A stretch of 64,000 nucleotides of DNA from Owenia fusiformis (lineage: Eukaryota > Annelida > Polychaeta > Sabellida > Oweniidae): NCBI GenBank assembly GCA_903813345.2, contig CAIIXF020000010.1, positions 16,131,181 to 16,195,180 of the forward strand, written 5' to 3'. A program made the position numbers and the translations under genes. Shown piece after piece: positions 1-9,920 of this stretch; the first letter of the stretch is position 1, and the number at the start of each line of letters is the position of its first letter. The notes below the pieces were generated by a model. That model was not told the origin of the DNA. It saw nothing but the letters and a program-made list of their open reading frames with translations, and did no database searches.

Positions 1-330
1 TTTCGAGGATAGGTATTCTGGCATATCCACCTCATGGTCATCCAGTATTTATTTTATTATGCACCTCCCTCCTAAATTTAATAAATAAAAGATGGTGTTA
101 AATTGTCAAGAAATACTTTATTTTAAAGAATGGCTCTACTAAAATAGAAGCCGAGCCTAGTATTTTTTTCGAGGATAGGTATTCTGGCATACGGGATGGT
201 TGGAGATCTCGTTGCTTCAATACTGGATAGAACGAGATCTTGCTGCCACGTATGGCAATAGAACCTGCAGCTCTTAACCAATCAGATTTGAGTATTTTAA
301 TGAGGTGCATAATAATAGAATATACTTAAA
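1..330. repeat. Short-TIR element with internal direct repeat
   Basis: A 25-bp stretch (TTTCGAGGATAGGTATTC and on) at 1-25 recurs at 168-192. TTATTATGCACCTC at 54-67 is inverted near 303-316 as GAGGTGCATAATAA, suggesting a small TIR element of about 265 bp between them. A hairpin built on GAGATCTCGTT lies inside. The window edge prevents judging whether the left copy is part of a larger unit. Confidence 0.4.
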
Positions 331-1744
331 GTTCATTCAGAGGAATATTTTATGACCAAATAAAGTATTTTTAGAGTAATAAACTCTATTGGCTTAACAT
401 CGACATGCTGTCTGTTCAAATAATGGATATTGTTAACGTTTAACTACAAATAATAAAGTTTAATTGGCCTACAGGCTTCTGTACCAGGATAGATGAACGA
501 CGTCACGTACGACATAGAAACAGCAATGATTAAACGTTAACTAAAATGAGAAGGTATTTGTCAAATTGATGGAAACTAAGTTTGATTGAATTTGGTCAAG
601 TAGAACTAGATCTCAAAGCCGGCGTGAACGCTGAGAGTTGATGATAAGACTAGCATTTCAACCGCCATTAGTTTCTAATTTGTCTTGGAGAAAAACAATT
701 TAGTCTCATTCACAAGCAAAGTACATTCCAGCAATAATAACAAACCTGAACAAGGGAGTTCATTTACCATTGTAATTACTTCTGAAATTGCGCTGCCTAG
801 CCAGAGGTCCTTCATTTTAAACAGGTTATTTGCTTCTTGTCATTAGTTAAGACAGCGTTCCGGCTGAATCGAGGCACTGTCATTATTTTTTTGAAAAATT
901 GTACTTATTCTTGAGAATTCTTGGAGATTGAATAGCAATTGATCTGCTTATCAGCAATTAACGTTTTCGCCTACGTCCTATTATTTCTCTGTTGTACTAT
1001 TATCAATCAGAGGGCCATCATCCTCCTAAGCAGGTATCCAGAATCCGTGCCTCCTTCCGGTTAAAAGAAAAAATATATTTTCTGGATTTTGAAGCTCTGT
1101 GATAGGAGGATGGAGGGCCATTTATTAACAGAAACTTCGTAAAGTTTACAATCCTTTGTTATTGCGTCTTATATCAACGGTTATAACAATTGGTTTAGAA
1201 TTCTTTATGAAGTCTGTAAATGTCTGTGTTCTCAGTTTCCTGTACATTATATCTTTCTTTACAGTTGATTGTCCTTTATTATTTCACTAAGATGGCTTTA
1301 ATCGGCTTAATTGAATAAAGTGTCGAGACAATTGACATCTTTGCTCATTAAAACGGTGAGAACCTGTTGCATCTGTTATAAAATGAATTATACGGTATCA
1401 TGAAGAAATCATCAGTTCAAAAGGAAAAGTATTTTGCATTATTTCCCTCCATGTCAGTCACTATTTGTACAATATTCGTATGTTTGTAAAATACCATTTC
1501 AAGTTTGGTCGTCATGTCATTCCCCGTTATATTTACACATATTCGATGTAAAAAGGTTATAACAAAATACTTTAGCCAAGGCAAAACTGATACATGTAAA
1601 TCAGGTACCCGTAGTCCTGATAAATCATGACATCTCATTCTCAGTACAAGTTTCAAGTGAACCAGAAAGATGCTACGAGTATCAGAATGCTAGTACTGTT
1701 TCATTTCAAAGCCATAGGACGTTGCAATTGATTTAATGCATGAA
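331..1744. other. Intergenic DNA
   Basis: No gene seen. Around 1010-1120 the sequences GGGCCATCATCCTCCT and AGGAGGATGGAGGGCC form a loose inverted pair, possibly an eroded hairpin element. The rest shows nothing I can name. Confidence 0.4.
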
Positions 1745-2150
1745 TACTCCAGTCAACGAGGCCACTAATTATTTCTCCAACTATGTTTTTAATAAGGCCT
1801 AGGCCTGATAAGGCCTGCAATAAATCATTTGCATAAATCATTTGTCATATCGACTAGCATTAAAGCAGCGAAGCAGTGTCCTTTTGCCGTGTTGAATTCA
1901 AGATGAAGAAAAGAACAACATCAGAATCTCATCAACAGATCAAGCAAGAGAATTAACAGCATGAGATTACATCAATACGCTGTTACTCCAGTCAATGATG
2001 AGGCCATTAATTTAATTCATCATATGAGAATGGCAAAAGTAAATGGTTATTGTTGTAATAAATAAATAAAACACGTAGGTCTAGTATCTATCTGAACGTT
2101 TAGATTTCTCCAACTATGTTTTTAATAAGGCCTGATAAATTATCAAGACC
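1745..2150 (+). repeat. Diverged direct duplication
   Basis: TTTCTCCAACTATGTTTTTA followed by ATAAGGCCT occurs at about 1769-1800 and again at about 2105-2135. CTCCAGTCAA followed by GAGGCC also occurs twice, near 1747 and 1986. This is an old tandem or segmental duplication of some 200-350 bp, without coding potential. Confidence 0.5.
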
Positions 2151-2195
2151 CTCTGCATTCGTTCGACTTCGCTTCTTAAAAGAGAGCTTCATCAT
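2147..2195 (+). repeat. Snap-back mini-element, 5' part
   Basis: Shares the CTGCATTCGTTCGACTTCG and CTTAAAAGAGAGCTTC core of the 2434-2517 element but lacks the right-hand palindrome and GCAGGGTA end. Confidence 0.6.
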
Positions 2196-2433
2196 ATAGT
2201 TTTAAATTTGATTCTTAAATAGCGATTGATAGATATACTTATCTGAATGATGTCTCCACACTGATCCAAAAGTTTGGAAACGACAACTCTCCCTTTGAAC
2301 CACGTGTTGAAGCAAGGTATGTTTGCGAATTAAAAAATAATAATACGGCCAGAGGTCAATGTTCATCTGAATTGTCATGCCATTTAATTGAGATTATGGA
2401 ATATATTTAAGTCACAGGGCATATTGTTCTATA

Positions 2434-2517
2434 CCCTTTGCATTCGTTTGACTTCACTTCTTAAAAGAGAGCTTCGTCGCGCAGAGTCTAGTTTAACTAG
2501 ACTCTGCGCGCAGGGTA
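2434..2517 (+). mobile_element. 84-bp snap-back mini-element, complete copy
   Basis: Begins CCCTTTGCATTCG, carries CTTCTTAAAAGAGAGCTTCG, then a long perfect palindrome centred on AGTTTAACT with CGCGCAGAGTCTAG arms, and ends GCGCAGGGTA. It is flanked on both sides by the 11-bp direct repeat ATTGTTCTATA (2423-2433, 2518-2528), which defines the insertion. It has no coding capacity. Related copies lie at 2147-2195, 3492-3540, 6597-6668 and 22282-22345. Confidence 0.7.
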
Positions 2518-2786
2518 ATTGTTCTATATTATAGTAAAACCTAGGATAAAGAAACATCCTAGAGTGCTACGTATGTTAACTAAGTGGGACATCCTCAGAT
2601 TCGCCAAGAAGTGTTCCAATCTCAGAAGTTCGATTTACATAAAGAACAGCAGTGAATCATGAAATGTAAAAATGTTCCACTACAAAAGTGTTTTACTGTA
2701 CTTTGAAACTCATGGTGGGTCTAGCTTCACGACATTTGAACCCTTTTTGCTAGCCATCATCCCAATTTTCTTGTTATGCTGAGTAA

Positions 2787-2916
2787 AGCCTTAATCACAT
2801 TTGCTCTACGACGGGCGTACGGCGGCCGTAGCTTCACGCAATGCCGCACATTTCTCTCGATTTTGGGAAGCTAGAGTCGCCGTATGGTTGCCGTAGATCA
2901 AATATGACTGAGGCAT
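2787..2916. mobile_element. 130-bp TIR mini-element
   Basis: Imperfect inverted ends of nearly 40 bp: AGCCTTAATCACATTTGCTC on the left and, read inverted from the right, TGCCTCAGTCATATTTGATC. The centre is GC-richer than the surroundings. The end motif matches the element at 11351-11609, so the two form one family. No coding sequence. Confidence 0.6.
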
Positions 2917-3049
2917 AAGTAAAAGTATGCTTCCCAGCGTATATCACGCCTAACAATCGACAACGTAGCGACAAAATACACTTTAGCTGAAAATCGTGAT
3001 GTAGGTTTTAAAACATTTATCTAAGGAATATGAAGTAGTATTTCATGTT

Positions 3050-3401
3050 TAATTTCATTTTCTATCACCATTTCCCATGCATGGTGGTTTGGAAACCCAT
3101 CGTTTCCAATATTGTCTAGATGGTCCCAAACCTGCTCCAAAAAATGAAGTGTCGTTGTCTGGTACTCCGCCACAAAAATAAACATAGCGTTTCAAAGTAC
3201 TGACTTCGCTTATTAAGAAAATATATTTCGTTTTTATTGTAACAGGGGCCTCTAAGAATCAGATCAGGTACTACATCACATGTTAGATCCCAAAAATTAT
3301 TTATTTTCCATCTGATGCGTCTTGAAAATTCACATATTTTAACATGGGATTCAACTCCTTACTTCATCAAATCCATGACTAATTATCCATGGCCCAAACT
3401 G
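3050..3401. repeat. Old copy of the 7591-7827 mariner-type MITE
   Basis: Shares the interior stretches CACCATTTCC, TTTCCAATATTGTCTAGAT and TTTAACATGGGA with the element at 7591, in the same order, and ends near CAAACTG then TA. The left terminal repeat is no longer recognisable and the middle is longer, so it is older or carries an insertion. Confidence 0.5.
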
Positions 3402-3491
3402 TACCCCTAATTGTGGATTAAAAGTACATATTGTTTTTTTTCTTCTCTGAAATAAAGAATTAAATGAAAAAAGTACATATTGTGCGTACGT

Positions 3492-3540
3492 TTTCCAATA
3501 GTTTGATTTCTCTCTTAAAAGAGAACTTCATCGACGCAAC
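3492..3540 (+). repeat. Snap-back mini-element, diverged fragment
   Basis: Keeps only the TCTTAAAAGAGAACTTCATCG core of the family, with neighbouring bases drifted. Probably an old copy. Confidence 0.45.
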
Positions 3541-3611
3541 GCCTTATGGCTTAAAGAAGCGTGGTCGCATTTAGAAAGAAAAAACGAGGCTTAAAATAAA
3601 AGCGTTTTATA

Positions 3612-3617
3612 TTTATT
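3612..3617 (-). terminator. Candidate polyadenylation signal AATAAA
   Basis: TTTATT on the plus strand reads AATAAA in the gene's direction, about 345 nt beyond the stop at 3961. It is the nearest canonical hexamer I found. The stretch 3618-3960 is then the presumed 3' untranslated region, with no other feature seen. Confidence 0.4.
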
Positions 3618-3960
3618 TTCTCTATGATTAGTTTCGTTAATAAATACGTGTATGTTATTGTATATCTCGAGTTTTGGGTAACGACTCTTACCTAGGACAC
3701 TAAAGTTGTATTTTCACACGAAATCTTCTAATTAAAAATATTTTAATCATTATCTGTATGCCGTTCGTCGTATGCTTTTTCTTATTCAGTACTACTGTAC
3801 TATTGTTCGATTCTTTTGATATCATGTTTGTGTGATTCATATTCAGTTACTCGCTTGATTAAATGGTATTCTAATCGGCGCCGTCTAAAATAATCTGATA
3901 GTCATATTTATATCGGTTCTGCTTTTAATCGGAAAAATCTCACCGCAAATGATGCCGATC

Positions 3961-5405
3961 CTATCTAGTTTCAGTTTTGTTAAATCCTTCATTTTGATTA
4001 CCATTAATAACATATGTGTCTTTATATTTAGAGCCTTTCTGACGTTGTTCATCTGCAACTTGAGAGAGGTCTGCATCTGCATCTCCGGTCGTGTTATTCA
4101 CATCAGAGAATCTACTAGGAATCATTTGCTGAAGGTTTACGGTAGAAGCGGCTACCCCGACAAAATATACAGGGATCATAATAAACATAAGTGCGCCGCT
4201 TGCCAAGTCAATGATATGAAAGATAATTGAGATGCCTATCATTGCCCCATATATAATAAAAAATCCGAATGCGTTTCCGATGGTTTTGCATGAAGATGGA
4301 CGCTCTCCTTTTAACGGACCGTTGATTTTCATACTTGCTATGATAAAAAGCTTTAGACAGACCCAGAAAATGAAAAAAGTTGCAAAGAAAAAGCCAGGTA
4401 TCCTGATAACTTCGGCCATTCTGGTGTAAGGCTTGCCATCTTGATCGAGTATTTGACTGTATGATCCAACCATGATCCCTATAAACACGAGGGGCGGTAT
4501 AAACCGGAACCAACCTGAAATCTTATTCCAAAATGGGAGAATATAAATCCATGATAAGGCAAGTAAGCAAGCAAATCCGAATAAGAACATGGGCCAGAAA
4601 TCTGCCACCTTTGAGGGATCGCCAGTTTGGAAAGCAACCATCGCACCATGTAGCAACATCCATGATTGTAGGATGAATCTCCACCAACGGTTCTGATGGA
4701 ACTTGGTGTGCATCAGACTCCCCTGGAGCAATATGATCCAGGTATGAATGAAGCCGAGAGCGTGGCCATATGTGTTCTCCATAGGATGAAACCAGAACGT
4801 ATAGATCGCAGCCCATGATATCGCATAGCCATGGTACTTCCGAGCAACATAAACACAATCCAGCGGAGCCCTGTAGATGAACTTGGAGAACCTGTCCGTG
4901 TCTCGTCGCATCGGCCAACCCATGATAAAGCCCTTCTCATTATATTCCATAAATAATATAAGTCCGATGGCCATTATCACCGACCCCTGGGAACTTGCAG
5001 TTACTGTATCTTGGGCTATACCATCGTATGTAGTGTGCGTATTGACGAAATGAACAATATGAAACACAACGTTTAGGCCAAGGGAAATCCAGTTGAACCG
5101 ATCCATCTTTACAGTATACTTTGGCTCTCCTTTTGGTCGTGAAGCCTTTGCCATCTGTGCTGCGTAAGTGACGCACCAAATTGTCAATTGGTGTCCAAAG
5201 TAGGCTATCCACATGAACAATCTGCTCCAAATGGTCACCCTATCCGTGGGTAGCTTCCAGTAGTACCATCTACCCGCCGCCCCTGGGGAATCCCTCCATC
5301 TCACACCTGGTTCAAGGATGTACGGCTCCGGTAGGAACCTCTCCATAGAGGTCACACTGACATTGTGGAAGTACCCGGATGGTGCGTCCCATTCTCGCCA
5401 ACCAC
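3961..5405 (-). CDS. Exon 3: main polytopic membrane domain and C-terminus
   Basis: The exon starts after the acceptor TATTTAG and reads GGWREWDAPSGYFHN, continuing without a stop to TETR at the end of the protein (residues 123-603). It holds eleven of the twelve predicted helices and nearly all the histidines. The long open frame that begins at a GTG at 5355 is only part of it: 17 further in-frame residues lie upstream as far as the splice site. Other open frames in this interval are shadows. Confidence 0.88.
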
Positions 5406-6979
5406 CTAAATAGATTAAATAAATTCAACAAAATTAGCATTCAATCCGTATAATACCAGCTTTATCTATTATAGAGCCATTTCATTGTCATATACGTCAT
5501 GTAATCGCACGGTAAGCCAGGGGTCTTGGGTTCGATCCCCACTGGGGTCGCCTGACTTTTTCACATCAGCCCTCACATCAGGATTTCATTCTGTATTTTC
5601 ATTAACCAGTAGTAGAATAGTTGAGTGTTGATATTCTGATTAACGTTTGGCCTTGACCCCATTCCAAGAAAGCATAGTGTAATGATTTAGCTCTGATTCA
5701 TTTTACATAAGAAGCAAATACATGTTCAATAGGAATAAAATGAATTTTAAACTCAAACAGTACACAATTTTCGTGACCAGTCTCAATTATGAGATTTAGC
5801 ACCATTATCTTATTAGTTCTAAGTAGGCCTACTGATAATTAAATAAGTCTAATGAAATGGAATCACGATGTGGCCTTTAATACCGGACACCCGGGTGTTA
5901 ACGTACCCATTGCGAATATTGCACCAATAAGGACAATTATAAATGCAATCCCGCCGATCAGCGCCATAATGTCTGCCCTGTTGTGCCATGCTATATCCTG
6001 TAAAAGAAAACATCAGATTTAGGCCTAACAACACAAAATAATCAAAACCGTTTGGCACGTATCCGTTTCTGATTGCATGATACCCGTTGCTTGTGCAAAC
6101 TATTTATTTTTGCATCTATTTTTCATGAGCTTGTGAACCAAACTTAATTATTATTGAGAAGTTTTATAAATCAGCTATACATGCATGTATGTACAGTAAG
6201 TTCTAGTATAAATCATTAGCGATTTCCGGGCCAATTTCATACAAAGAGGTCCATACAAACGACTTAAATGTATTGGAGTTCAGACAAGCGAAAAGCTACA
6301 CGACAAAGCATTGCAGGCCCGTAGCCAGGATTTGCCAAGGGGGGGTTCATTTTTCAAAAATTTCCAGGGGGGGTTCACATTTGACAATTTTGGCCCAAAT
6401 ATGGCTAAAATCACTTGAGAAGTGCTCAAAATGGTGAAAAACTGCATGATTTTGAAAGAATTTTTGGCCAGGGGGGGGTTCGCCCGAACCCTGCGAACCC
6501 CCCCTGGCTACGGGCCTGCATTGTATTCTACTTTTATCATATCTAAATATTCTTTCTGAGGAACACCTCGTGCATTAACTACCCTTTAATTTGATTTGCA
6601 TTCGTTCGACTTCGCTTCTTAAAAGAGAGCTTCGTCTTAGCTTACAACTAGACTTTGTGTGCAGGGTATGCATTTTAATTATACGTATAAAACAAACATC
6701 GACCTTTTCTGTCTTTGTTTCATCATCATTGATGTCATGTTGTTGTTGATGATGGTATTGTTCTCCCTCGTTCTCTTTATTGTCACCTTTAATAGCAATG
6801 TCAGCTGGAATTTGTTTGATGTTTTCAACATCGTCTTGTTGCACAATTCGATCCAATTCTATGTTAACATCCTCATGCTTACTGTCAGCATCGTCCACTT
6901 GTTTTGTGTTGTTAACACGTTTGTTTTGCCCGTCATCATCATCCAATTCGAGATTAACATCCTGCCTTGGCCCAGACAT
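3961..6979 (-). CDS. Unrecognised 12-helix histidine-rich membrane protein (3 exons, 603 aa)
   Basis: Spliced gene: exon 1 6979-6704, exon 2 5997-5907, exon 3 5405-3961. The three pieces sum to 1812 nt, exactly 604 codons including the stop, with matching phases (0, then 1). Seen: an acidic, Asn/Gln-rich N-terminus (1-92) without a signal peptide, then about 12 hydrophobic segments near residues 102-122, 180-201, 227-246, 260-277, 313-329, 336-354, 364-382, 392-413, 421-440, 455-479, 497-521 and 526-543, then a polar tail of about 60 residues. Histidines cluster in or beside helices: H194, H238, H241, H246, H314, H329, H337, H343, H355, H359, H375. Local motifs include FHPMENTYGH and LMHTKFHQNRWW. 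I do not recognise the family. The histidine pattern would suit a membrane metal- or haem-binding protein, but this is inference. The start at 6979 has A at -3; an in-frame ATG at 7030 has T at -3 and is less likely. Both introns hold repeat fragments. The protein looks intact and is likely functional. Confidence 0.85.
5490..5575 (+). repeat. tRNA-like (SINE-type) fragment with B box, in intron 2
   Basis: The stretch GGGTTCGATCCCCACTGG has a good RNA polymerase III B-box core (GGTTCGATCCC) inside a short hairpin like a T arm, followed by a T run at about 5556. No convincing A box, acceptor stem or anticodon arm lies upstream. A tRNA-derived SINE remnant fits better than a tRNA gene. It sits in intron 2 of the membrane-protein gene, on the opposite strand. 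Confidence 0.45.
5907..5997 (-). CDS. Exon 2: first transmembrane helix
   Basis: A 91-nt exon of 30 codons plus one base. The acceptor is a pyrimidine tract ending TTTTACAG, and the donor is ATGG before GTACGT. It codes DIAWHNRADIM followed by a hydrophobic stretch of about 20 residues, the first membrane segment. The leftover G pairs with GT at the start of exon 3 to make Gly123. It is too short to stand out as an open frame. Its splice signals and phase on both sides support it. Confidence 0.8.
6314..6518. mobile_element. 205-bp hAT-like MITE, CAGGCCCGTAGCCAGG ends, intron 1
   Basis: Perfect inverted ends CAGGCCCGTAGCCAGG and CCTGGCTACGGGCCTG, flanked by the 5-bp direct repeat CATTG (6309-6313 and 6519-6523). 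The inside has G-runs and no coding capacity. CAGG ends recall hAT non-autonomous elements, but those normally give 8-bp target duplications, so the family is uncertain. A related internal sequence (GCTCAAAATGGTGAAA) recurs at 26090-26420. Confidence 0.75.
6597..6668 (+). repeat. Snap-back mini-element copy in intron 1
   Basis: TTGCATTCGTTCGACTTCG, then CTTAAAAGAGAGCTTCGTC, then a partly eroded palindrome and a GTGCAGGGTA end. It lies about 35 bp from the exon 1 donor of the membrane-protein gene. Confidence 0.65.
6704..6979 (-). CDS. Exon 1: acidic cytoplasmic-type N-terminus
   Basis: Codes for residues 1-92, beginning MSGPRQ and ending TKTEK. It is very rich in Asp, Glu, Asn and Gln, including a DDDD run and an HHQQQH patch, with no hydrophobic stretch. 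The exon ends AAAAG before GTCGAT, a weak but usable donor, in phase 0. This joins cleanly to GAT at the start of exon 2. Reading past the donor runs into a copy of the snap-back repeat at 6597-6668, so the longer open frame there is not coding. Confidence 0.7.
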
Positions 6980-6999
6980 ACTGATATATGGAACACATC

Positions 7000-7590
7000 G
7001 AATTATGTGTACTATAGTCTTACTGAACATACATTACTTGTTATTGACATTACACGAAGTGCTTGACGTGTAAATGTTCTCAAAACCCACACTAAAATAA
7101 ATCGGATTTATTCGGTGGTTTTAATAAATGCCCTTTTCAAGAACTCGGCTTCGTCTATACTCTTGACATAAGGAATAATTCATGGATGTAACCTTTCACT
7201 ATATGGAAAGTCGAATCGAATCGGAAAACGTTCGAAATTGTACCTATTATGTGGTTCTGCATGTAAGTAGTTGGCATCATCCAGAAGTGAAATACCCTTG
7301 GACCAAGGATGAGTTGGCATCAATTTCATACTTTATAAGTGCTGTGAAATGCAATGCTTCTTTTGGGTAAATCGGGGGTAAACTTATTAGCATCAAACCT
7401 GCAAAACCATCTAGAATAGAGGTCCATGAGTTAGCTGGTAGGTTTCATGCCTCTTTAATATAAGGTCAATTTTTTATGTACAAAAATGTGCTTTCACTCT
7501 TACTCATGAATCATAGTTTTTTACGTTGGCGATATTGATATCAATAAATGTACCTATAAAGTAATTGTAAAAGTACATTTCGCACAAATA
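7000..7590. other. Upstream flank of the membrane-protein gene
   Basis: 5' side of the minus-strand gene. No clear TATA box, CpG-rich stretch or upstream coding exon was seen. The promoter probably lies here, but the sequence alone does not show it. Confidence 0.3.
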
Positions 7591-7827
7591 CAGTTGGGGA
7601 CAAAAATAAATGACAGGTCGATTTTCGATCACCATTTCCTAATTATGGTGGTCTGAAAGCCCATAATTTCCAATATTGTCTAGATACATATCCCTTAAAA
7701 TTTGTATATTTTACATTTTGTATAATCTCATCCACTGATTTATGGCCTCTTGTAAATTCTCTTATTTTTAACATGGGAAATCCTCACTTCAGCAAATCCA
7801 CCTGTCATTTATTTATGTCCCCAACTG
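7591..7827. mobile_element. 237-bp mariner-type MITE
   Basis: 27-bp terminal inverted repeats with one mismatch, starting CAGTTGGGGACA, flanked by TA on both sides (7589-7590, 7828-7829). TA duplication and CAG-type ends are typical of Tc1/mariner relatives. Not coding. An eroded relative lies at 3050-3401. Confidence 0.85.
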
Positions 7828-7829
7828 TA

Positions 7830-9305
7830 GGTGTTGTTCATGGGAACATAGAAAATATTTTTTATAAGTAGTTCAAGTTGACAAGCTTGTTTTGAACACT
7901 TATATTTAATATTCAAATTAAATGAACTTACATCCAACCGTGGTGATTATTTCATAACACAATTACTCAGATGCGAGTAGGTAGTTACCAGTTTCGCCAC
8001 CAGGTGGCTGATTCGGTCGAAATAACATGGCAGGGTATTACAAAATTCCCTTAAACTTTAATATGCATCAGTTTTAGTGGTTCACTTTTCAAATTACCCT
8101 TATGTTTGTGATATTTATACAAATTAAAAAGAAAATATTATCTGCCCAACACAATAAAAGATATTTCACTTTTTTAATTTTACAACAAGGGGTCTATGGG
8201 GAATCTCCCCGACCTAGAAGTCACATTTTCAAAGAAAATTAAATTTTCAAAGTTGATAAACTCTTTTCAAAACCACATTTTTAGATGTAATTTTATATGT
8301 AGATTCCAAATATGACATCAGTTTAACTGAATTGTGAATTTTTTAATGACGTAAATCAAGATTATTTCTACTCGCATCTAGAATATTCTGAACAGCTTTA
8401 ATGATGAATTTTTTAGACAATAATCTAAGCTTGCTAATGTAAACCCAGACAATATAACAAATGATGTATCGTGTGCTCCAATAATTTCCAACTTGTTCAT
8501 AAAGTATTGTGTAAGTAACCAGCTCTCAAAAGGGATTTGCTTGATATTTCATACTCATAAAAGTTCACGTTTTATTATGTCCATATGATTTGTATCCTCC
8601 ACCACATGTTCAACACATTCAAATTCCTAAGAAACTAGATATAATTGAGAATTCATAAAAAATCATTTAAATACTACATTGCATTCGTAACATTTCTCAA
8701 AGTAATCATTTAAAATCGTATTGGTGAATAGCTGAAATATTACTGTTTCGAGGATACACAATCTTCGACAGCAAAACCTAAATTCACCACAAAAAAGCAA
8801 TAATTCGTCTGATGTTTTCGTTGTCTGTCATTTAAAAGGTAACCCCCAAGGGCACTTTCTGGCGAAGCTTTCAACATTATCCATCAACAACTTATCAACA
8901 ACATTAATTAAAGCAGTGTGTCGGAGGATACATATCATATGGACAGAATAAAATGTGTTCTGTTTATGAGCATGCAATATCAAACAATCCCCTTTTGAGA
9001 CCTGGTTGCAAACATAGTTTAGTAACAAGTTGAAAATTATCTAAGGATATGAAACATTATCTTTTCTGTTGTCTGAGTTTATGTTAGCAAATTTTGATTT
9101 TTGTATAGAAAAATCACCGTTTAAGCTGTTAAGAATTATATATACAAAGATATATTCAAACTTATATATCACGTGGTCATGATAGCCAGTTGTGTTGATA
9201 TTAAAATAGCACACATTAAGTGTCGTTGATATTAACACACATGGCGGAGGTTTTGGTAGAACAACAGATTTTGACTATTATAATATCAATTAATCGTAAA
9301 TGAGT
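7830..9305. other. Intergenic DNA
   Basis: AT-rich. No coding exon, RNA gene or bounded repeat was recognised. Small open frames here have no protein-like composition. Confidence 0.4.
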
Positions 9306-9920
9306 GGTATCGATATGGAGAACTTTTTGAACACATGTTTCTCTACCAGTCATAAAAAAATCTAAAAATTTAACACATCGTCAATTTAATGGTCATCTTT
9401 TGAATGTTAACAATATAATTTGAAATATATATATATACTTTCATCTATATTGTTTTAGACAACACATCAAGCACTTGTTTTGTTTTTGGTATCATGTTTC
9501 CAGAGTGAAGTGAAACATCTTTCCGAACCTCATTGGAACAAAACGACATAAACACAACATGTTTAGGTTTCTCTATATTGTAATTGTACAAAGGAAATGT
9601 TGGTTGATTTAAAAAAAGTATCTTGTTAATGAAATAAAAGGTTTATCTTGATTTTTATCTATTTTGGGGGGGGGGGATTTTGTTTTAATTATTTGAATAG
9701 TTTTTTAAAACCAACCAAAAATTCCTTTGTATAACTTTAATATTGAGAGTTCTAAAACATGTTGTATATGCTATTTTGTTCCAACAAGGTTCGGAAAGTA
9801 ATTTTCGCATTACGTTGTTGTCAATCAGTCAACACTACATAAAATAGCGTGTTTTTACAGAATGTTTTCAATGATTGAAAGAGAAAAACATTGTTGAATT
9901 CAGTTCTCCATATCGATACC
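9306..9920. mobile_element. 615-bp foldback element
   Basis: Perfect 19-bp inverted ends GGTATCGATATGGAGAACT at 9306-9324 and 9902-9920. Further in, the arms remain complementary in blocks: TTTCCGAACCTCATTGGAAC near 9520 matches the inverse of GTTCCAACAAGGTTCGGAAA near 9780, and TACAAAGGAAATGTTGG pairs similarly. The loop at about 9630-9690 has a run of G. The right arm is shorter. Non-coding. Confidence 0.75.

Noticed and set aside
4208-5230. Several minus-strand frames within exon 3
   Set aside because: They are shadows of the 603-residue membrane protein in other frames.
5490-5575. tRNA gene
   Set aside because: There is a good B box and T-arm-like hairpin only; no A box, anticodon stem or acceptor stem can be drawn.
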